Source: Talpa occidentalis (Eukaryota > Chordata > Mammalia > Eulipotyphla > Talpidae). Taken from it: 64,000 nucleotides of DNA. The DNA is taken from NCBI RefSeq assembly GCF_014898055.3, contig NW_023601322.1:67670740-67734739 (forward strand), in the 5' to 3' direction. Positions within the stretch are counted from its first letter, which is position 1; the number at the start of each line of letters is the position of its first letter. The translations under genes and the position numbers were made by a program. Below, one piece after another: positions 11,601 to 24,519 of this stretch. The notes under the pieces are model-generated. The model saw nothing but the letters and a program-made list of their open reading frames with translations, made no database searches and was not told the DNA's origin.

Positions 11601-13122
11601 ATTTCAAAGGAAATAAACTCAAGAAATATGAATCACAGCATTAATATATCCATGTCCAAATAACCTAGTTTCCATTAACACAAATGTTCTAGGAAAATAC
11701 CCCATAAAGTTCATTTAGCTGGAAAACATAGTACAGGGAAAGCAAAGGTCATAAAGCTTTATGGTTAAGGATGAAAATTAGTGAGACCACTATGACATAA
11801 TCAAAGGGTTCAATTTCTTCATTAGTGCAAAGTGCTTCAATTTTTATTAAAATGTTAAAAATAAACCCTTAAAAACTAGTCAATCCTACAGAGAAAACTG
11901 AATAGTAAAAACCAAAATTCTATTTCAATAATACATTGAATATATGAAATCAAGCATTTATAATTTTTTAAATGTTTTCATCAAATTTAAATAAAATATC
12001 TCTGAAGTGATACAGAAATAAACAACACTGATTGTCAATAAAGAAGGAAAGAGGTGCTTAGAGGACACTTTTAAACTTCAAGAATTTTGAACCACATAAA
12101 GATGTGAGCTACTTAAAAATAAGAAAAAATATTTTCCACTAATTATAAACTTATTTCATACAAAAATTTAGTTACAATAATGAGGAAAATAAGTGATTAA
12201 AATGGGACAAATTATTTTTCAACTATTATGGCAAAGATGGCATAATTAGTGACATTGAGTGTCTCCCATACTTTAGGTTATTTTTTCTGATCCACACCAT
12301 CTAAAGCAGATACATTTTGAGCATAAAGAAAGAAACCACATTCTATCTTATGTCCTCAGATCTTCTTTTTCCACCTGCATCTTCAAAGTGCAAAACACTT
12401 TGAAGCAAAATGGCAATCTAAATTCCTTGTCTCTCTTAAAAGTCAAAGCAGAAAAAACAATCTTAAACAAAGGGAAGTCTGTAAATTTGAAGGTATATGA
12501 GAAGAGATGCCAATACAAATTTCTTCTGTTATTTGAAATAAACTTTAACAGCAGGAAAAGAACACATTTATAATTCGGTAAGTCCAAAGATAACTAGGAG
12601 AGACTATAATCTTGACTGATCTTAGTATTTCACAAGGAAGGGGAAATGGTTTCCTCATGACAAAAATCCATGCAAAGGAAAATCTTCCTATTTCTTTGAA
12701 AGTACTTAAGTAGTATAAAATATTGATAATACAGTTATGGTGGAAGAGATATTTAGCATTATAATGCCAAATCATGGTGGTACCCTAACTAATTATGTTT
12801 GAGATTAATAACCTAATTAAAAAAATCTATAGAATATAATAAATCAAATCAGCTAATTACTAATTATAACCCCCAAAATAATGTATGGGGAAAGCTAAGA
12901 TACATGTAAGTACATACAAAGATGTTAAGAGGTCAAATAATTGATATAACATTTATCATCATTATTAGTCATGATGATTTATATAAAAAATTTATTTCTT
13001 TAAGGATCTCACCTTTATACATTCTTGGGCTAACAAAGCACTCAAAATCATCTAATCTACCTAATACCTCCAAATAGGTAGGTAGTATGCTTACTTCTTC
13101 TTTAGAAGTCACAAGATTTCTT

Positions 13123-13382
13123 CTTTTTTTTAAAGATTTATTTATGCACACAAGAACTGGGGTACAGGCCAGAGATGTGGGGGGTGAGAGGATTCACCAG
13201 AGACAGAGTGAGGAGCAGATCAGGTGGACTGACTGAAATACACTGCTGAGGGGAGTAGCAGGTGAGTCAGGAGAGGTCTGCTGCACCATGTGGGTAGTTC
13301 CCTGGCCAGGGATGCTGCAGTGGCTGCAGGACAGCTTCATAGGCTGTGTCTTAACCCCTTGCGCCACCAGGGAGGCCCTAGC
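13123..13382 (-). mobile_element. SINE, older type
   Basis: Reverse copy ending in TTGCGCCACCAGGGAGGCCC, tail AAATAAATCTTTAAA on the minus strand. Target duplication of 16 bp with one mismatch (AGTCACAAGATTTCTT at 13107 versus AGTCATAAGATTTCTT at 13383), which fits an older insertion. The B box is damaged. Confidence 0.93.
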
Positions 13383-13399
13383 AGTCATAAGATTTCTTA

Positions 13400-13545
13400 A
13401 GCCCGATCATTAAAGGTCATCTGGTCCAAGCTACTGATAAAAAAAAGGGAAAGTGGGAGAGGAAGAGGAGGAAACCTGGAGAATTTAAGTGATTTGTCCA
13501 AGGATACCCAGCAGATCCAAAGTAAGATTACTTATATGACTGCAG
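13400..13545 (-). repeat. MIR/L2-like ancient repeat
   Basis: AAGGTCATCTGGTCCAAGCT, then GAATTTAAGTGATTTGTCCA and AGGATACCCAGCAGATCCAA resemble the complement of the mammalian-wide repeat phrase GTTAAGTGACTTGCCCAAGG. The family was not resolved. Confidence 0.5.
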
Positions 13546-14991
13546 TAAAACAGTCCAAAAATAATACTAATTTCTTTTATAGGTGAGGATTTTGAGACAA
13601 GTTTTTACCTACAAACCAGTGATTTGATATCTATGATTAAATTGTAGGTGTCTTGTTAATGTTCAGTGGCATCATTTCTATCTAATAATACATTATAGCC
13701 TTTGTCACTCATTAGGCATCGATAAACATACAGGATTATAGGAGGGCTTCCAGAGGCATTTCTTCCTTTTAAAAGTTACCTTCTAAGAGCAACAAAGGCC
13801 TACAAACTGCCAAACTGTGTCACAAAATTTCTTTATATAAGTATAGCTATTATAAAATCTATTAACCTTCTCTATTATCTGTTAGTTGTTTATGATAGGA
13901 AATACTCCTTGAGTTTTGGGCCTACTGATCAATTATGCTACCCTATACCTCTCCTGGAAATGAAAACCCAGAAGCACGGACAGAAAGGAATACTTATTTA
14001 CCAGATTATTGTATCACTCTTTCTCACATTACAACTTTAGCTTTGTTGAGAAATACATGTGAAGGAAATTCTAATGCATGCCATGAAAAAAAGAGATTCT
14101 ATCAACTTTACAAATGGTTTGAAGAACAAAAACACCAAATCAAAACACTACTTAATAGGTTAGCCAATACAATATTGCCACCTAAACATACTGTATGCAA
14201 ACTATCACTGAGGGCCTTTGAAAATTGTGACCTGATGCCATCATAATTAGATAAAGATTGTGTCTATTACCAAGAATTAGTAGAATCCAGAAAAATACAG
14301 AAAACAAAGTAGGTCAAAATTAAAAGCAAACAACAGGAAGGAAGCAGCAGAGTAATCCAAGCTACACTGTTGAATAATTAACAGCAAGTTCTCACTTTGA
14401 ACATGGGAAGTGAGAGTGAAAGGGTCCAAAGGACTGTGGTAAAATAAATCAAGTCATAAAGATTTTAGCTGATGTAAACTCTAAAGATGAGAATAAGCAT
14501 GACATATTAAAACACTGCCTTGTGACCTAAGACCAGTAATTGGGGAGAATGGCTTAAAGTAAACCACCACCAGAGCAGTAGGTCAAACTGCTATGGGAGT
14601 TGGCCAACTTTAGTTTTTAAATTGTGCTTCTTGATTGCTTCTGGTCAAATTTGTAAGGACACTAATACTATGAAAAATTATTTTCAGAAAAACAAGATTA
14701 CATGCTTTCCATAGGTGGGATTTTTAAAAAAAAAAATGCATTTCTTTTAGATTTTATCACATTTTATCACATTATACCTATAACCATACAGATATAATCT
14801 GGGCCTAATAAACAAAAATGCTATGCAAAAAAAGAAAACAATTAAAAGAATAACATTTATTTCAATATACAACAGTTCCCATTACAATGGTAATGAGACG
14901 AAAATTGCAGGAAGATATAAACTGAGTCATTTGGTCAAGGTTCTCTACTTGTAGAGTAAAAGCTCAAGGCTTATAGAATAATTAAAATTAT

Positions 14992-15264
14992 CCTTTTTAA
15001 AAAGATTTATTTTATTTATTTATGCATACAAGAACTGGGGTGTAGGCCAGAGATGTGTAGGGGTGACAGGAATCACCAGACAGAGTGAGTAGCATAACAG
15101 GCAGATCTACTGAAATACACCACTGAGGGAAGCAGTGGGCAACAGGATAAGTCTGCTGCACCATGTGCTTAGCTCCCTGGCTGGGGATCGAACTTATGCT
15201 GTAGTGGCTGGTGATAGCTGGATAGTGCTATGACTTTAACCCCTGAGCCACCAGGGGGGCCCTG
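14992..15264 (-). mobile_element. SINE, older type
   Basis: Reverse copy, strongly mutated head (GAGCCACCAGGGGGGCCC on plus) and tail AAATAAATAAAATAAATC. Duplication TAATTAAAATTAT at 14979-14991 against TAGTTAAAATTAT at 15265-15277. Confidence 0.9.
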
Positions 15265-18167
15265 TAGTTAAAATTATTGTACATGTTAAAGAGGGAGAAA
15301 TTTTAAATTAAAACTCAGAAAATTAATGGAATTTTCATTTTATTTCATTTTTGATTTTCAACAGGAACATTTTAAGTAGTCTGTTTAAGAATACTAAATG
15401 AGTCTAATTGTCTTAGCTAATGAATTATTCAAAATTATGCAATTATTAAAAAGTTAGATAAGCTACATATTAATTGATAATATATAGTGTACTTTCACTG
15501 GATATACCTATAAATATTTTCAATTTAAATATTTTTATAACTAGAAAATTAAGTTTTGAGTAACTTTCAAGTTATAGCATGCATATATTTTAGCAAACCA
15601 TCAATATGAATCTTTTAAAAGTAATGAATATGAAAATTTCTAGATGACCTTTAAAACTAAGTTCTAAGTTATACCGGCTACACATTTAGAATGAAAAGCC
15701 TCAGTTTACCCTAAAAGACAATACAAGAAAACTAAATAGTTGCATAAAATTTTTCTAAAACTGTAACAACCTAACTGATTCTGATACAGAATATTTTTTA
15801 AATGAGAAACAGCCATCAAACTCCTTTCAAAAATCTGTATCAAAACCTTGAATTGTGGCAAAAGTTAAGCTCTAAAATCTAACAAATCATACAGATTATG
15901 TTCCAAAGATTGATTTATATATTGTTATATAAAACTGAGGGAAAAAGTAGATCCCCCAAAATTAAAGGTTCTTAGCCAGCCAATAAAAATATCTGTTAAA
16001 CTTAAGGATCAAGCAAACTTAAATATCAAGAACACACCTATGGGATGCCAGGAATGGAACAGATCTCTACTCCATTTAATGGGAGTGGGAAGTCTCCCAT
16101 CTGCAAACCACTAGAGGAGACTATAGACCAAAACCGGTACTACGAGGTGGCATCAAAGAATGGAGGGCATGTAAGATGTTACTGCTTTTATAAGCCCAGC
16201 TAATAAGAATTATCAGTCACTTTTTCTCAAGACTGATTTGCCTGCTTTATTCAGGGTTTTCCCTGGCGCCTACATGGCTTACTATCAAGCTTGAAATTAT
16301 AAAGCTCATTTACAGGTTTTAAATATAAAATTTGCTATAACTGCTCATATTTTCCACATTCTCTATAAGAACAAGTATTATTTGTAATAATAATTATCAG
16401 GAAATGAACTAATTTTAAAACTGTCTCTCCAGACAGTAAAATATTAAATAGGTAATATTTGTTAAAACCAAAAGTCAATGTATGAAATAATTAAAAAAGA
16501 AAAAAAGAGCATTGTACAGTTATTAAACCTAACAAAGCATCTCAAAGTTCAACAAATGAATAATTATGGTTTATCAACTTGAGATATTATGCAAAAGAAT
16601 TTTAAAGACTATAGCAACATGGGAAAGATTATGATGGAATATATGGTGAAAAACTAGAAAAGAATAATTACTGTAACTGTATGTAGATATGACTGCAAAA
16701 ACAGGTTGCAAAGTAGAAAAATAATTATTTTGGAAAAACTGTATTCTTTGTATTTAATTAGGCTACAGATTTATCTGAACCACTTTTTTTAATCTTAAAT
16801 TTTGAACATAAAATGGTATAAGTTTAAATCTATCTGCTCATTTAATGCAATTCTTCTAAGGAATTCTAATCACAAACCTAATTCAGACAACTATTAAAAT
16901 AAAATATTTAAAAATATTTCACAGATTTTTAATATGGTGAAAAATCAATAATGTTTTGAAATATTAGGATGCATCTAACAGATCATTCCTTTCTCCTGTT
17001 TAATACTGTTAGATTAACTCTCAATAGATTACAAAAGTGATTTTTTGTAGAAAAGCTGGAAATTCAGATCAGAAAGTAGAGGATAAAGTACCATACTGTT
17101 TAAAAAAGCATCTCAACTTTATCCTATTATTTTACTTGAAATGATAAAATACTTCAATTCTTAATTTTTACAGATGACCCAAAGCAACTCTACAAAAAGA
17201 AAAAATATTTTACAAAGGCAGCAGATCTACTTAAAACCTCTCCATTATAACTCTCAAACAAAAAAGAACACACCTTTCAGAAATTCTAACTGATAGGGCA
17301 GATCCTGATTATGAAAATGTATTCTAGCATTATAATTGCAATAGTTAAAATTAGTAGAAATGATAATAAGTAACATAACCACACTATATCATTATTTTAG
17401 TCAATAACTGTTTTCCAACAATGTTCTCAGGTATCTTTGTGAATGTGTTATAGAAGATGGTTTAAAAGGCAATACTTGTGCAGTTTTTTCCAAATAGCTG
17501 AAGCAAATAAAGTTGACTACGGCATTTATTTATGTATATCTCACATGGACTGTAGAGAAATAAATAATGAACAAAAAAGAAATATATCATGGAATTCTAG
17601 GGAAAAGTCTGGAGGACAATTTATGTATCCTCACAAAAGAAAAATTAGTCAAAGTAAGTATTTCAACAAGTATGAACCTTTAAGTGGGTTATTATTTACA
17701 GTTATCCACATTTGTAAAGATTATTACACATATGAAATGGCTATCTAATTTGAAAATCTGAAAATTCAAAATAGAAAGTACTAAAAGAACAGAAAAATCA
17801 AATGCAGTAATAATTTTGTTAATAGTGGTTTTGTTTTCAATTAGAGAAATAAAAGAAATCAAAGGCACTTGACAGGTTTTTCTATTCTGTAAACCTGCCA
17901 CTGAATTTATGATATAGATGTCTAATAAAGAGCAGTTAAAAAAAATCAGTGTTGAAATGAAGAAACAGTTTTACCACAGAAGAGACAGTATGCTCTATTA
18001 AACACTATTTTTAAATACATTTAATAAATGCAACAATTAGAGCAAACAGCCAAACTTTTATTTTATATAAAGCATGCAAATTATTGATCTTTACTAGTGT
18101 TTTTAAAGGTTAAAAATAAAAAACATTTACATTAACACAAAAATATTTGAAATTAAAAATATCTTAC

Positions 18168-18277
18168 TAAGTCGGCCCCTGCTTGAAGTAAAACATCTGC
18201 AACATCTGTATGTCCATTTTCACAAGCATAGGTTAAGGCTGTGTCTCCTGTTGCTGTTGTAGCATGGACATTAGCAC
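18168..18277 (-). CDS. ANKHD1: ANKHD1 exon 10: ankyrin repeats 11 (end) and 12
   Basis: 110-bp exon, residues 457-492. After the split Gly it encodes ANVHATTATGDTALTYACEN and GHTDVADVLLQAGADL, and ends in phase 0 at donor GTAAGA (18167-18166). The acceptor is TGTTTACTAG. The exon is easy to miss because the open frame is short. Its phase 0 end lets it join either to the 19-codon exon at 8502-8558 or directly to the exon at 456-543 (EHESEGG), so the small exon can be skipped without a frame change. Confidence 0.93.
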
Positions 18278-21200
18278 CTAGTAAACAAAAACATTCATTT
18301 ACTTTGTGAATTATAAAACTATATTAGTTACTTCAACTTGGTAAACTGGTGAACTAATAAAGATATGAAAATAATCAGAATGTATTTTAAATATCCAGTT
18401 TCCTTTAAATATGCTTTTTAAACAAAACTTTGCCTATACATCCCTAGTAAAATATACCCTAGGAAATAAAAGAGCTACAAAACAAAAGAAAGCAAAGTTT
18501 CATCCATCAGATTGTTGTAAATATTGGTTTAAATTCTAGGATGGTCCTATGGATACTGTGGCAAAAATTAATTGAATAATCCTTTGATGGGAATTGAAAT
18601 TTTTGGCATGGTTGAGAGAAAACACAGATTAGAAAGCGTGAAACAAGGTTTTGTGATTACGTAAAAACACCCTGGCTCTGGAGCGAAAGTACTGACACGA
18701 ACTCATGATGTATTTTATGGATAAGAAAATAAGTATTTCCTAACTCTGACCAGTTGAAAAGAACTAGAGACAGTGACAGGCCAAGTAAAGATAGTATCTT
18801 TAGTTTAAACTGTTATCTCTAGATACCATTTCCTATTATACAGAGTTAGAGCTTCTTAGATAAATGATTGGTTCCAAGACAGAAACAGAATTTATATTAG
18901 GTGCACCTGAAACACCTTTGCAAATCAGAATTCAAGGAAAGCATCAGAGACTATAAAGATGCCATATCAAAATGTTTAGGAACTAAATTGATCAAATATA
19001 ATCACAACATTGTAACTTCTGACAATTTTTTGCAACAAAAAGAATGAGGACTATGATTGGGTAAAAGTCATCATATTTGGGTTTAAACCCATAAATTTTA
19101 GATGATGTCCAACTCAAAACCAAAAAACCACTTCATTGGTCACCAGTGAAGGATGTTAGGTGACTACCTAAATACCAGTTCATTTTGGAAACTGGTAAAT
19201 CTAACTAGGGGGAAAAAAATCAAACATATTATCACTCCTATATGCTTTATACCCGAGGGTAACCAAATAATTGATATGGGGAAGTTTCTTTTTTACTGAT
19301 GTATTCCAGCTAACAAGGAAAGAATAACAGAATTTAGAATATCAACACTAAGCAACTCCAAATGAGTTAGTGAATCTAAGTAATGATCATCAATGGCTAA
19401 TAAAAAGAGACATTTATTACCTCCTGATGAAAGTACACAAATACTACCTATGAAGAAGTCCAGTAACACACAAATACATACATGTATCATAGCAGATACC
19501 AGTGAAGTCTCTAGATCTGATTACTGCTTTTAGGAAATACAAGGGGCACAAAAACAAGTCAAATGAAATCATGGAGGTTAAAAGAGGCTTATTGAATCAT
19601 AATTAAAAAGTCATTAAATACACACATTTACAAGATTATCAGGAAAATACGAAAACTACTTGGATATTTAATGATTAATATTAAAATTTTAGGTAGGAAA
19701 ATGGTTATTTTTTTTAAAAAATGATATTTTAGAGGTACATACTGACAAATTCATTTATAAAAATAATTTTAATGATTTTCAAATCAGAAATTAAACTAAA
19801 AATATTTAAGTAAATAAACATCATTTTATAAGAATAAATGGGATACGGAAGAAAAAATGAACTGAGACTGAAATGAGATTGGCCATTAATTAAAAAATAT
19901 TAAAGCATGAAGGGAATTCTATGGGGACTACACTTGAGGGGGTGGGGAGAAGCAAGTATCATTTAAAAATGAACAATGACGTAAAAAATAATAAGAAAAT
20001 AATAAAAAAAAGTATTAAAGCTGGATGATGGGTTCAGGGTTCATTGTACTATATTTTCTATGTGTTCGAAAATACACCACTTAGCAAAATAGTTTTTAAA
20101 TGTTTTTAGTTTATAAGCAATGTATGAAAAGACCTATTGGAGGATTTTTTTTAGCCGTATACTATAAGAATTTCATGTTAATAAATCACACTCTAATATG
20201 GAAAAAGGAACTTTTTAGACAGTGATCTATTAACAAAAATGTGATTTCCAAACTGCTGAGATAGTTCTCGAAACTATTTACTTCAAATTAGCAAAAGTAA
20301 CTAAACATGAGAATCAATGTTGACGCAATAGAAAAAAACAGTATTAGGAGTTCTCAGTTTGAATACTGGCTCAGTCACTTACTAGCTTATTTACTAACAG
20401 GGAAGTTACATAACATGGTTATAACATAAGTTTCCATATCTATAAGAATGTGTTTAATATTTCTTACTATATAGGGGCAAGTGACAACAGAGATAACACA
20501 GGAGCTGAGCAGAATGCCTGGTATTCAATAATTTCTTAGTAAATATTTACTCCATCTTGTAAAAGCCTCTTAAAATAGCATGACTTTACTTGACAGAAGG
20601 ATGAAAGGGGAAAAAAGAAGAAAGGTAACCACTAATAGAGAAAGTCTTGAATGGGACAGAGATAGTTAACAAAAATGATGGCAGAACAAAGGCTGAATAA
20701 AAGTATACACTAACTATAGTAATCAACAGTATCCAAGTGAGGAAGAGATCAGCTTGTATGATTGTTTTATACATTTGTTCAAAAGCTAAAAAATCATCCA
20801 AAGTTATAAAGAAACTAACAATAATTCAGGAAAAAACTGAGGTTGGCCTACTATATTCAAATTAATGTTAAGAGTGGAAGTCCCAAAAGGATGAATACTA
20901 TAGTTCTGCTAAATATTTTATTCTCCTTTACATATTTACTTATATTTCAAGTTTTAAACAACATGTTAGATGTGGACAAAGTAAAATGTTTATATTCTTT
21001 CTAAAGGATATACAAAAGTTTACGTCTGTATTTGGATAAATTTTTCTGGTATAACTTTACTTTGCTTTATAAAACTATAAATAATCTATATAAAAGTACT
21101 TATTTTCTTACTACTGCTTAACAATGTATAAAGCAAAAATTATTTTAAAATTAAGTACTTCTGGCCCCCAAAATGAAAATCTCACTTGCTCTTTTTTTAA

Positions 21201-21599
21201 AAAAATTTTTTGAGAAGACTTAGAAATGTGAAGAAATGATCAAGATTGAAGATGCCAAATTATAGTCTCTATTATGTCATCCCAATCTCCTCTAATTTTT
21301 TAAAATATTTTTTTCCAATCTCCTCTTATTAACAAAGAGTAGGAAGAACTAACTTCTGCCTCCAGAAGGCACAAATCATTCAATAGAGAGGAGGTCAATG
21401 AGAAGCTTTATGGTCATTAAGCAAAAATTAATAACAAGAAACAATGTAAAAAATTACATTTTTAGAGACTTGGGAACCTAAAAAGAACAATCAAATTGTG
21501 AAACTATGCTTCAACTTTCATAAAATGAACAAGTTAAATAGCTCAGTTATAGAAGCTTTATAAAAGCCTTTTTGTAAAAGACATTTTAAAGCTACATAC
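18278..21599 (-). other. ANKHD1 intron between exons 9 and 10
   Basis: 3.3 kb of AT-rich sequence without a SINE of the common family. One MIR-like element is present at about 20340-20550. The rest (18280-20330, 20560-21590) holds nothing I recognise. Confidence 0.7.
20340..20550 (+). repeat. MIR element
   Basis: AGTTTGAATACTGGCTCAGT, then CACTTACTAGCTTATTTACT, and a later GCAGAATGCCTGGTATTCAA follow the MIR consensus in order (B box region, core, and the GTGCCTGGCAC region). Confidence 0.65.
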
Positions 21600-21791
21600 C
21601 AGCAGTCAGTAAATATTTAACCAACTCCAGGTGACCCTCCTGAGAAGCCTCCATCAGAGGTGTGGAACACCCAAGTTCTATATCAGCCCCTGCTTTAATC
21701 AGAAAGTCTGCAACTTCAGAAAATCCTCCACAGCAAGCCAAGGTAAGAGCAGTTTCTTGAGTTTCTTCTGTCTGGGCATTTATATTTGCTC
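21600..21791 (-). CDS. ANKHD1: ANKHD1 exon 9: ankyrin repeats 9 (end), 10 and 11
   Basis: 192-bp exon, residues 393-455 with split Gly codons on both sides. It encodes ANINAQTEETQETALTLACC, then GGFSEVADFLIKAGADIELG, CSTPLMEASQEGHLELVKYL and LTAG. Acceptor AATGCCAG ends at 21792; donor GTATGT starts at 21599. Repeat 10 is followed by the shortened loop before CSTPLMEA that is typical of this family. GFSEVADFLI and LMEASQEG agree with ANKHD1 rather than ANKRD17 (GFLEVADFLI, LMEAAQEG as I recall). The end of the exon, YLLTAG, may be a lineage change (I recall YLLASG in human). Confidence 0.95.
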
Positions 21792-22017
21792 CTGGCATTA
21801 GAAGGGGGAAAAAGCATAATATATGATAAAACTAGTTGCTAAAGACTTACGACAAAGATATTAATTGCTCTGAATTGTGATTATCATCTCTACTATTTCT
21901 ACTTTTGGAGTTTCTCCTATAATCAGTGCAAAAAAATTTTAGTTGTAAGTAATCTACACTGATACTGACAAAACATGCAAAGCGAATTGATTGTTTTTAT
22001 TAAAGAAGTAACACTAC
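21792..22017 (-). other. Shortest ANKHD1 intron in the window, 226 bp
   Basis: Separates exons 8 and 9. GT donor (GTAGTG) and AG acceptor (AATGCCAG) are clear, and no repeat lies within it. Confidence 0.9.
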
Positions 22018-22255
22018 CTTGTGCTAAGAGTAATGCCACCATTTCTTCATGTCCCTCCCGAGCAGCTTCCATCAGGGGAGTGTATCCTTCATCATTAACT
22101 TCTTCAAGATTTGCTCCCCTTTCAATCAGTAGAGCTGCCAATTCAACATGTCCTCCACAGGCAGCTAGCGTTAATGGAGACTCGAATGAATCTGCAGGCA
22201 TGTTCACTTGAGCACCACTATCCAAAAGCAAACGTGCTACTTCTACATGTCCATC
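22018..22255 (-). CDS. ANKHD1: ANKHD1 exon 8: ankyrin repeats 7 (end), 8 and 9
   Basis: 238-bp exon, residues 313-391 plus the first base of a split Gly. It starts in phase 0 with DGHVEVARLLLDSGAQVNMP, then ADSFESPLTLAACGGHVELA and ALLIERGANLEEVNDEGY, then TPLMEAAREGHEEMVALLLA before the donor. The acceptor is AAAATCTGCAG and the donor GTAGTG (22017-22016). It lies only 226 bp from exon 9; this is by far the shortest intron in the window and carries no SINE. An internal Met and the in-frame stretch before the donor could be mistaken for a 102-residue stand-alone gene, but the tail past 22018 is intron. Confidence 0.95.
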
Positions 22256-23000
22256 CTGCAGATTTTCACAAGCAAAGCAAGAAGGAAGGAAATTTTTTTA
22301 AGTTTTTTTTTTTTTTTAAGTGGGAGAAAATAAACAACAGATTAAGGAAAGGAAAGGAAGAAAAGGAGAGGTAGCTTAGATGCATATATATTACCATTCC
22401 CATTTGGGAAATTTAAGCTCTGTCTTATGAAAAGTCAATGAATATTATTTTGCCTTACTTTTTTTGAGCAAGCGCAAATATTTCCAAGAGAATGAGACTT
22501 ATGACAGTTATAATTCCACAGAATTTTAAATTGTCACATTCTTTTAAGTTCAAAAAACTGTTAATTCCATAGTCAATGGCATGTCAAAATAATTACTGTT
22601 TATACTACTGTCTGGTCATATACAATTAGTTATCCCTCAAACTTGTCATGTTTAAGCATAGAAACTGTGTTAGATCTATGATAGAAAGGCTTGGCAAAAA
22701 TAGTAACAAATTCTGTGAGATCATTACCACTTGGGGGGTAAAACTCCTGCGGATACTATCCTAAATTTTCCTCATCATTTATTTGTTGCAATTAGGCAAA
22801 ACATTTTACAAAGATTTAAAAACAAATATTCACTTGTAAATAATTTTACCATGTATCAATATATGTAGAGAGCAAGGCAATTAACAATACACTCAGAGAG
22901 GGCTATCTTCAAACACCACTAATGTTCTTTAGTTTCAAATTCTTCAAATTTTTGTGTAGGCCTTAACTCTTGTTTTAGCATAAAGTCATATGCTGTATTG

Positions 23001-23318
23001 GGCCTCCCCGGTGGCGCAGCGGTTGAGCGCTGGGTTGCGAAGCTGCCCGCAGCCTCTGCAGCGCCGGCTCGATCCCCGGCTGCTCCCCGGCCACCAGAGG
23101 AGGGTCCCACATGGCGCGCAGACCTCTCCTGCAGCCCGCTGCTCCCCTCAGCAGTGTACTTCGGTCCTTCTGCCTGCTCTGCTCCCTGCTCTGGCTCTGG
23201 TGAATTCTCTCACCCTCCCGTGCTTCTGACTGTACCCAGTGCATGTATAAACAAAACAAACAAACAAATAAATAAAAATCATAAATAAATAAAAATACAT
23301 GCCTCTAAAAAAAAAAAA
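23001..23318 (+). mobile_element. SINE, younger type, CATGCCTCTA-tailed subfamily
   Basis: Full-length and little mutated: GGTGGCGCAGCGGTTGAGCG head, GGCTCGATCCCC B box, (AAAC)n and AAATAAA tail ending in ACATGCCTCTA plus 13 A. The 17-bp perfect duplication AGTCATATGCTGTATTG (22984-23000, 23319-23335) marks a recent insertion. Confidence 0.96.
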
Positions 23319-23476
23319 AGTCATATGCTGTATTGTTCTATATTTTATAATGACCAAAATATTGCTAATGAAAACCAAAACTGAATGCAAAAGTAATTAT
23401 ACATTTGGACAATTCTTTTTCATTTTTGAACTCTTTTTCAAGAAATAAAGAAACCTTAATTAAATGTTGGCCTTCA

Positions 23477-23744
23477 GGGCCTCCCTGGTGGCGCAAGGGG
23501 TTAAGACGCAACCTATGAAGCTATCCACAACTACAGTGACACGAGTTTGATCCCCGGCCAGGGACCTACCCACATGGTGCAGCAGACCTCTCCTGACTCG
23601 CCCACTGCTCCCCTCAGCAGTATACTTCGGTCAATCTGCCTGTTCTGTTCCCCACTCTGTCTCTGGTGAATCCTCTCACCTCCCCCCCAACTCTGGCCTG
23701 TATCCCAGTTCTTGTATGCATAAATAAATCTTAAAAAAAAAAAA
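23477..23744 (+). mobile_element. SINE, older type
   Basis: GGGCCTCCCTGGTGGCGCAA head, AGTTTGATCCCCGG B box, TGCATAAATAAATCTTAAAA tail. Duplication of 15 bp with one mismatch (AAATGTTGGCCTTCA at 23462, AAATGTTGGGCTTCA at 23745). Confidence 0.95.
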
Positions 23745-24519
23745 AAATGTTGGGCTTCATTTTCCATTAAGAGCTTGATGATACTTAACTAATTTTTTTC
23801 TATGTTGCCTGTATTGTTTCATCAAAAATATCTTTTAATCAGAGAGTAGTAGCTCTAAAGAGACTTACTCTCCGATCATAAACAACTATAAAAACTAGGA
23901 AAAATGAGAAAGCAATTGTTTAGAGGTCATTGGAGAGCAATGAAGCCTGGACTAGGATTATCGAAAATGCAAGAAGGAAGCACATTAGATGAATGCTACA
24001 TTCACTCTTGCTTTCTCTCTGCCATCTTCCAAAAGATGGACCAAGTTAAAGAGAGCCTAACCAAAGAGTAAAGACCTCTTTGGGCAAAGAAACAAAGATT
24101 AGGCTAAAAGCAAGACAAATAGTCAAGATTTGGGGAGTATGGGTAGTATACCCCAGAAAAAGAAAACACAGGAGTTCCAAAAATCTATATAAAATTATCC
24201 TAGATAACTTGGGAAATTCCTGAGTTCAACATACCAATGATGAGACTTCAGGATGCCTAGCAGAAAATAGTCAGACGACTTGGGAGTCCATACTCAGTCA
24301 GAACAGAGAAACCTTGGTGAATATTCCACACTTTCAACTGAGATAGCAGAGGGAGATAACCAAGCAGTTAAGACTTGAGTGCTTACTCTAGGACTAAGCA
24401 ATAATGAATGCCCTAGGAGTAAGAGCTAAGCTGAAATTAAACTTCAATAGGATTAGAGTGGTCTACTGGTATTTTCACTGCTTGCTAGGATACCATCAAC
24501 AGTCTTAAAAAGAAAACAG

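Larger units (their letters stand above)
8559..18167 (-). other. ANKHD1 intron between exon 10 and the cassette exon
   Basis: 9.6 kb with three SINEs (11131, 13123, 14992), an L1-like fragment (10700-11115), an ancient MIR-like piece (about 13400-13545) and a long inverted repeat at 11567-11600. 8700-10650 and 15280-18160 show nothing recognisable beyond AT-rich sequence. Confidence 0.7.

Noticed and set aside
13935..14246. 103-codon open frame with several Cys and His
   Set aside because: No motif spacing for a zinc finger, no homologue that I recognise, AT-rich intron, no promoter or splice context. Possible chance frame.
21923..22017. Extension of the exon 8 frame beyond its donor
   Set aside because: The frame runs on past GTAGTG into intron, but the ankyrin sequence continues precisely at exon 9, so the extension is not coding in the main product.
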